Shown: positions 4,537-5,988 of the stretch, piece after piece
Layout of the letters: every line of letters begins with the position of its first letter
Numbering within the stretch: position 1 is the stretch's first letter
From: Acidimicrobiaceae bacterium
GTDB taxonomy: Bacteria > Actinomycetota > Acidimicrobiia > Acidimicrobiales > Bog-793
NCBI GenBank assembly: GCA_027306715.1
Contig: DAHUZG010000272.1
Span: forward strand, 1 to 5,988
DNA: 5,988 nucleotides
Direction of reading: 5' to 3'
Position numbers and translations under genes: made by a program
Notes under the pieces: model-generated
The model's database searches: none
What the model saw: the letters and a program-made list of their open reading frames with translations, nothing else
What the model was told of the DNA's origin: nothing

Positions 4537-5988
4537 ACGGGTGGCGAGCTGGCGGGGTCCTCCCCTGCCGGGAAGCAGGCGGTAGGCGTCGTAGACACCC
4601 TCGAGCTGGCGCAACGCGGCGAGCACCGAGTCGAGGTGCGGCGCGTCGGCGAGCTCGCACTCGAAGCGCATGCGGGCCACCCTATCGGCTCCTGCCTGCG
4701 ACGACGAAGCGAGGATGGTCACGTGGTGCTCGGCGAGCACGCGGGCGACGTCGGCGAGGAGCTGGGTGCGATCGATCGCCTTCAGCTCGATCGCCGCCGC
4801 GAAGACACCGTTCGTGCTCTCGTCCCACTCGACGTCGATCACCCGCTCCTGGGACTCGCCGGCGACGGCGCGGGCGTTGACGCAGCCCTCACGGTGGACC
4901 GAGACGCCGCGCCCGCGGGTGACGAAGCCGATGATCTTGTCGCCCGGGACCGGCGTGCAACAACGCGACAGCCGCACCATGACGTCGTCGAGGCCCTCGA
5001 CGTAGACCCCCGCCGACCCGCTGCGCCGGGCGCTCGGGCGACGGGGCTGGAACGCCGTCGTCGGCAGCTTGATCTCGTGCTCGCCACCGATCAGCTCGCG
5101 CTGCAGGCGCTGGACGACGCCGCGGGCGGAGTTGTGGCCCTCGCCGATCGAGGCGTACAAGGCGTCGAGGTCGGTGAAGCCCATCGCCCCGGCGAGGCTC
5201 GACAGCGACGCCGAGGTGATCAGCTTCTGCACCGGCAGGCCCTCGCGCCGCAGCGCCTTGGTGAGGTCGTCCCGCCCGGTCTCGATGGCGTCCTCGCGGC
5301 GCTCACGCGAGAACCAGTGCCGGATCTTGGCCCGTGCTCGCGGCGACACGACGACCTTCAGCCAGTCGCGCGAGGGACCGGCGTTCGGCAGCTTCGAGGT
5401 GAAGATCTCGACGGTGTCGCCCGACTGCAGCTTGGCGTCGAGCGGCACGAGCCGGCCGTTCACCCGCGCCCCGACGCAGCGGTGCCCGACCTCGGTGTGG
5501 ATAGCGTAGGCGAAGTCGACCGGGCTGGCGTGGGCCGGAAGGGTGACGATCGCCCCCTTCGGGGTGAAGACGTAGACCTCGTCCTGCTCGAGGTCGAGCT
5601 TGAGGTTCTCGAGGAACTCGATCGGGTCGGGGGTCTCGCGCTCCCAGTCGACGATCCGCTGCAGCCAGGCGATGTCGTCGGCGGACTGGGCGCCTCCCTG
5701 GGTGGCCGACTCCTTGTAGCCCCAGTGGGCGGCGATGCCGAACTCGGCGCGCCGGTGCATTTCCTGCGTGCGCACCTGCACCTCCACCGACTTGCCGCGC
5801 GGCCCGATCACGGTGGTGTGCAGGGACTGATAGAGGTTGAACTTCGGCGAGTTGATGTAGTCCTTGAAGCGCCCCTGTACGGGCGACCATAGCGCGTGGA
5901 TCGCCCCGAGCACCGCCCAGCAGTCGCGCTCCTCCTCGACGACCACCCGCAGGCCCACCAGGTCGAAGATGTCGTCGAACTCCTTGCC
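4534..5988 (-). CDS. relA: Bifunctional-type (p)ppGpp synthetase/hydrolase Rel (5' part beyond window)
   Basis: Rel/RelA-SpoT enzymes transfer pyrophosphate from ATP to GDP or GTP to make the alarmone (p)ppGpp on ribosomes carrying uncharged tRNA; long bifunctional forms also hydrolyse it. The frame is open to the right edge, leaving 484 C-terminal residues of a protein usually 730-790 long; the N-terminal HD hydrolase domain is outside the window. Counting from the edge, there is the synthetase domain (1 to about 115) with FDDIFDLVGLR, RFKDYI (40-45), YQSLHTTV (53-60) and EVQVRTQEMHRRAEFGIAAHW (69-89); a TGS domain (about 137-198, VYVFTPKG to DTVEIFTS); a helical region (about 205-300); a conserved-cysteine domain with RCCTPVPGD (342-350) and HREGC (365-369); and a C-terminal ACT domain (about 395-472). 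RFKD is the RxKD form reported for bifunctional Rel, whereas monofunctional RelA has ExDD. All regulatory domains are intact. The stop is 2 nt from hisS, and this is the first gene of the visible operon segment. The symbol rel would be equally appropriate. Confidence 0.96.
   Translation of the reverse strand, partial: GKEFDDIFDLVGLRVVVEEERDCWAVLGAIHALWSPVQGRFKDYINSPKFNLYQSLHTTVIGPRGKSVEVQVRTQEMHRRAEFGIAAHWGYKESATQGGAQSADDIAWLQRIVDWERETPDPIEFLENLKLDLEQDEVYVFTPKGAIVTLPAHASPVDFAYAIHTEVGHRCVGARVNGRLVPLDAKLQSGDTVEIFTSKLPNAGPSRDWLKVVVSPRARAKIRHWFSRERREDAIETGRDDLTKALRREGLPVQKLITSASLSSLAGAMGFTDLDALYASIGEGHNSARGVVQRLQRELIGGEHEIKLPTTAFQPRRPSARRSGSAGVYVEGLDDVMVRLSRCCTPVPGDKIIGFVTRGRGVSVHREGCVNARAVAGESQERVIDVEWDESTNGVFAAAIELKAIDRTQLLADVARVLAEHHVTILASSSQAGADRVARMRFECELADAPHLDSVLAALRQLEGVYDAYRLLPGRGGPRQLATR
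4551..4569 (-). promoter_or_regulatory. Small hairpin with AGGA loop near the end of rel, upstream of hisS
   Basis: The minus strand reads GGCAGGGGAGGACCCCGCC. GGGG pairs with CCCC around an AGGA loop, and GGC pairs with GCC below a single bulged A, giving 7 G:C pairs. It lies 19 nt upstream of the hisS ATG, inside the last codons of rel (GRGGPRQ). The purine-rich AGGGGAGGA looks like a strong Shine-Dalgarno but is 26 nt from the hisS ATG, too far for ordinary use. Such short G:C stems are common by chance in DNA this GC-rich, so any function is tentative. Confidence 0.25.

Noticed and set aside
3413..4585. Plus-strand open frame (390 codons) opposite hisS
   Set aside because: It has the same phase relation to hisS (antisense position 1 opposite sense position 3) and no recognisable domain; hisS motifs account for the constraint.
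4532..4660. Alternative upstream start for hisS, adding 43 residues
   Set aside because: The added segment is Arg/Ala/Pro-rich, overlaps the ACT-domain codons of rel, and does not resemble a HisRS N-terminus; the conserved YQAPKGTHDVLP follows directly after ATG 4531.
4513..5892. Plus-strand open frame (459 codons) opposite rel
   Set aside because: It has the same phase artefact as the others and no family resemblance; the Rel domains are complete on the minus strand.

Overview
The window is a single, tightly packed, minus-strand run of four housekeeping genes from a very GC-rich bacterium (roughly 70% GC by eye, codons ending almost always in G or C). In transcription order (right to left) they are: the C-terminal two thirds of a Rel/RelA-SpoT-family (p)ppGpp enzyme, running off the right edge; hisS (histidyl-tRNA synthetase), complete; aspS (aspartyl-tRNA synthetase), complete; and rarA/mgsA (AAA+ replication-recombination ATPase), which runs off the left edge probably only a few residues from its end. 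No RNA genes, insertion sequences, CRISPR arrays, phage genes or plus-strand genes can be supported.

Organism: an actinobacterium is the best guess. The reasons are the GC content, the actinobacterial style of the proteins (RFKD-type Rel, LSRS motif in RarA, RQFEFTQ motif in AspRS), and the gene order. From memory, Mycobacterium tuberculosis carries relA, hisS, aspS and a RarA-like gene in the same order and orientation, but with many genes between them. A deep-branching, compact actinobacterial lineage such as Acidimicrobiia would fit, but that is a guess.

Layout: rel (4534-5988) is separated from hisS (3176-4531) by 2 nt. hisS and aspS (1401-3179) overlap by 4 nt (GTGA). aspS and rarA (1-1374) are 26 nt apart with a weak Shine-Dalgarno. 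The longest non-coding stretch is therefore 26 nt, and no promoter or terminator is visible; the promoter must lie upstream of rel, outside the window.

Function: Rel responds to uncharged tRNA by making (p)ppGpp, and the next two genes charge tRNA, so the stringent-response enzyme and two enzymes that control its signal appear to share one transcript. AspRS carries the His/Gly anticodon-pocket signature of non-discriminating enzymes, suggesting it also makes Asp-tRNA(Asn) for GatCAB. The most unusual local feature is a perfect 10-bp all-G:C hairpin a few bases inside the aspS start, next to the GTGA overlap, which could make aspS translation depend on hisS translation. I see no evidence of a novel system here; the interest lies in the operon arrangement and translational coupling.
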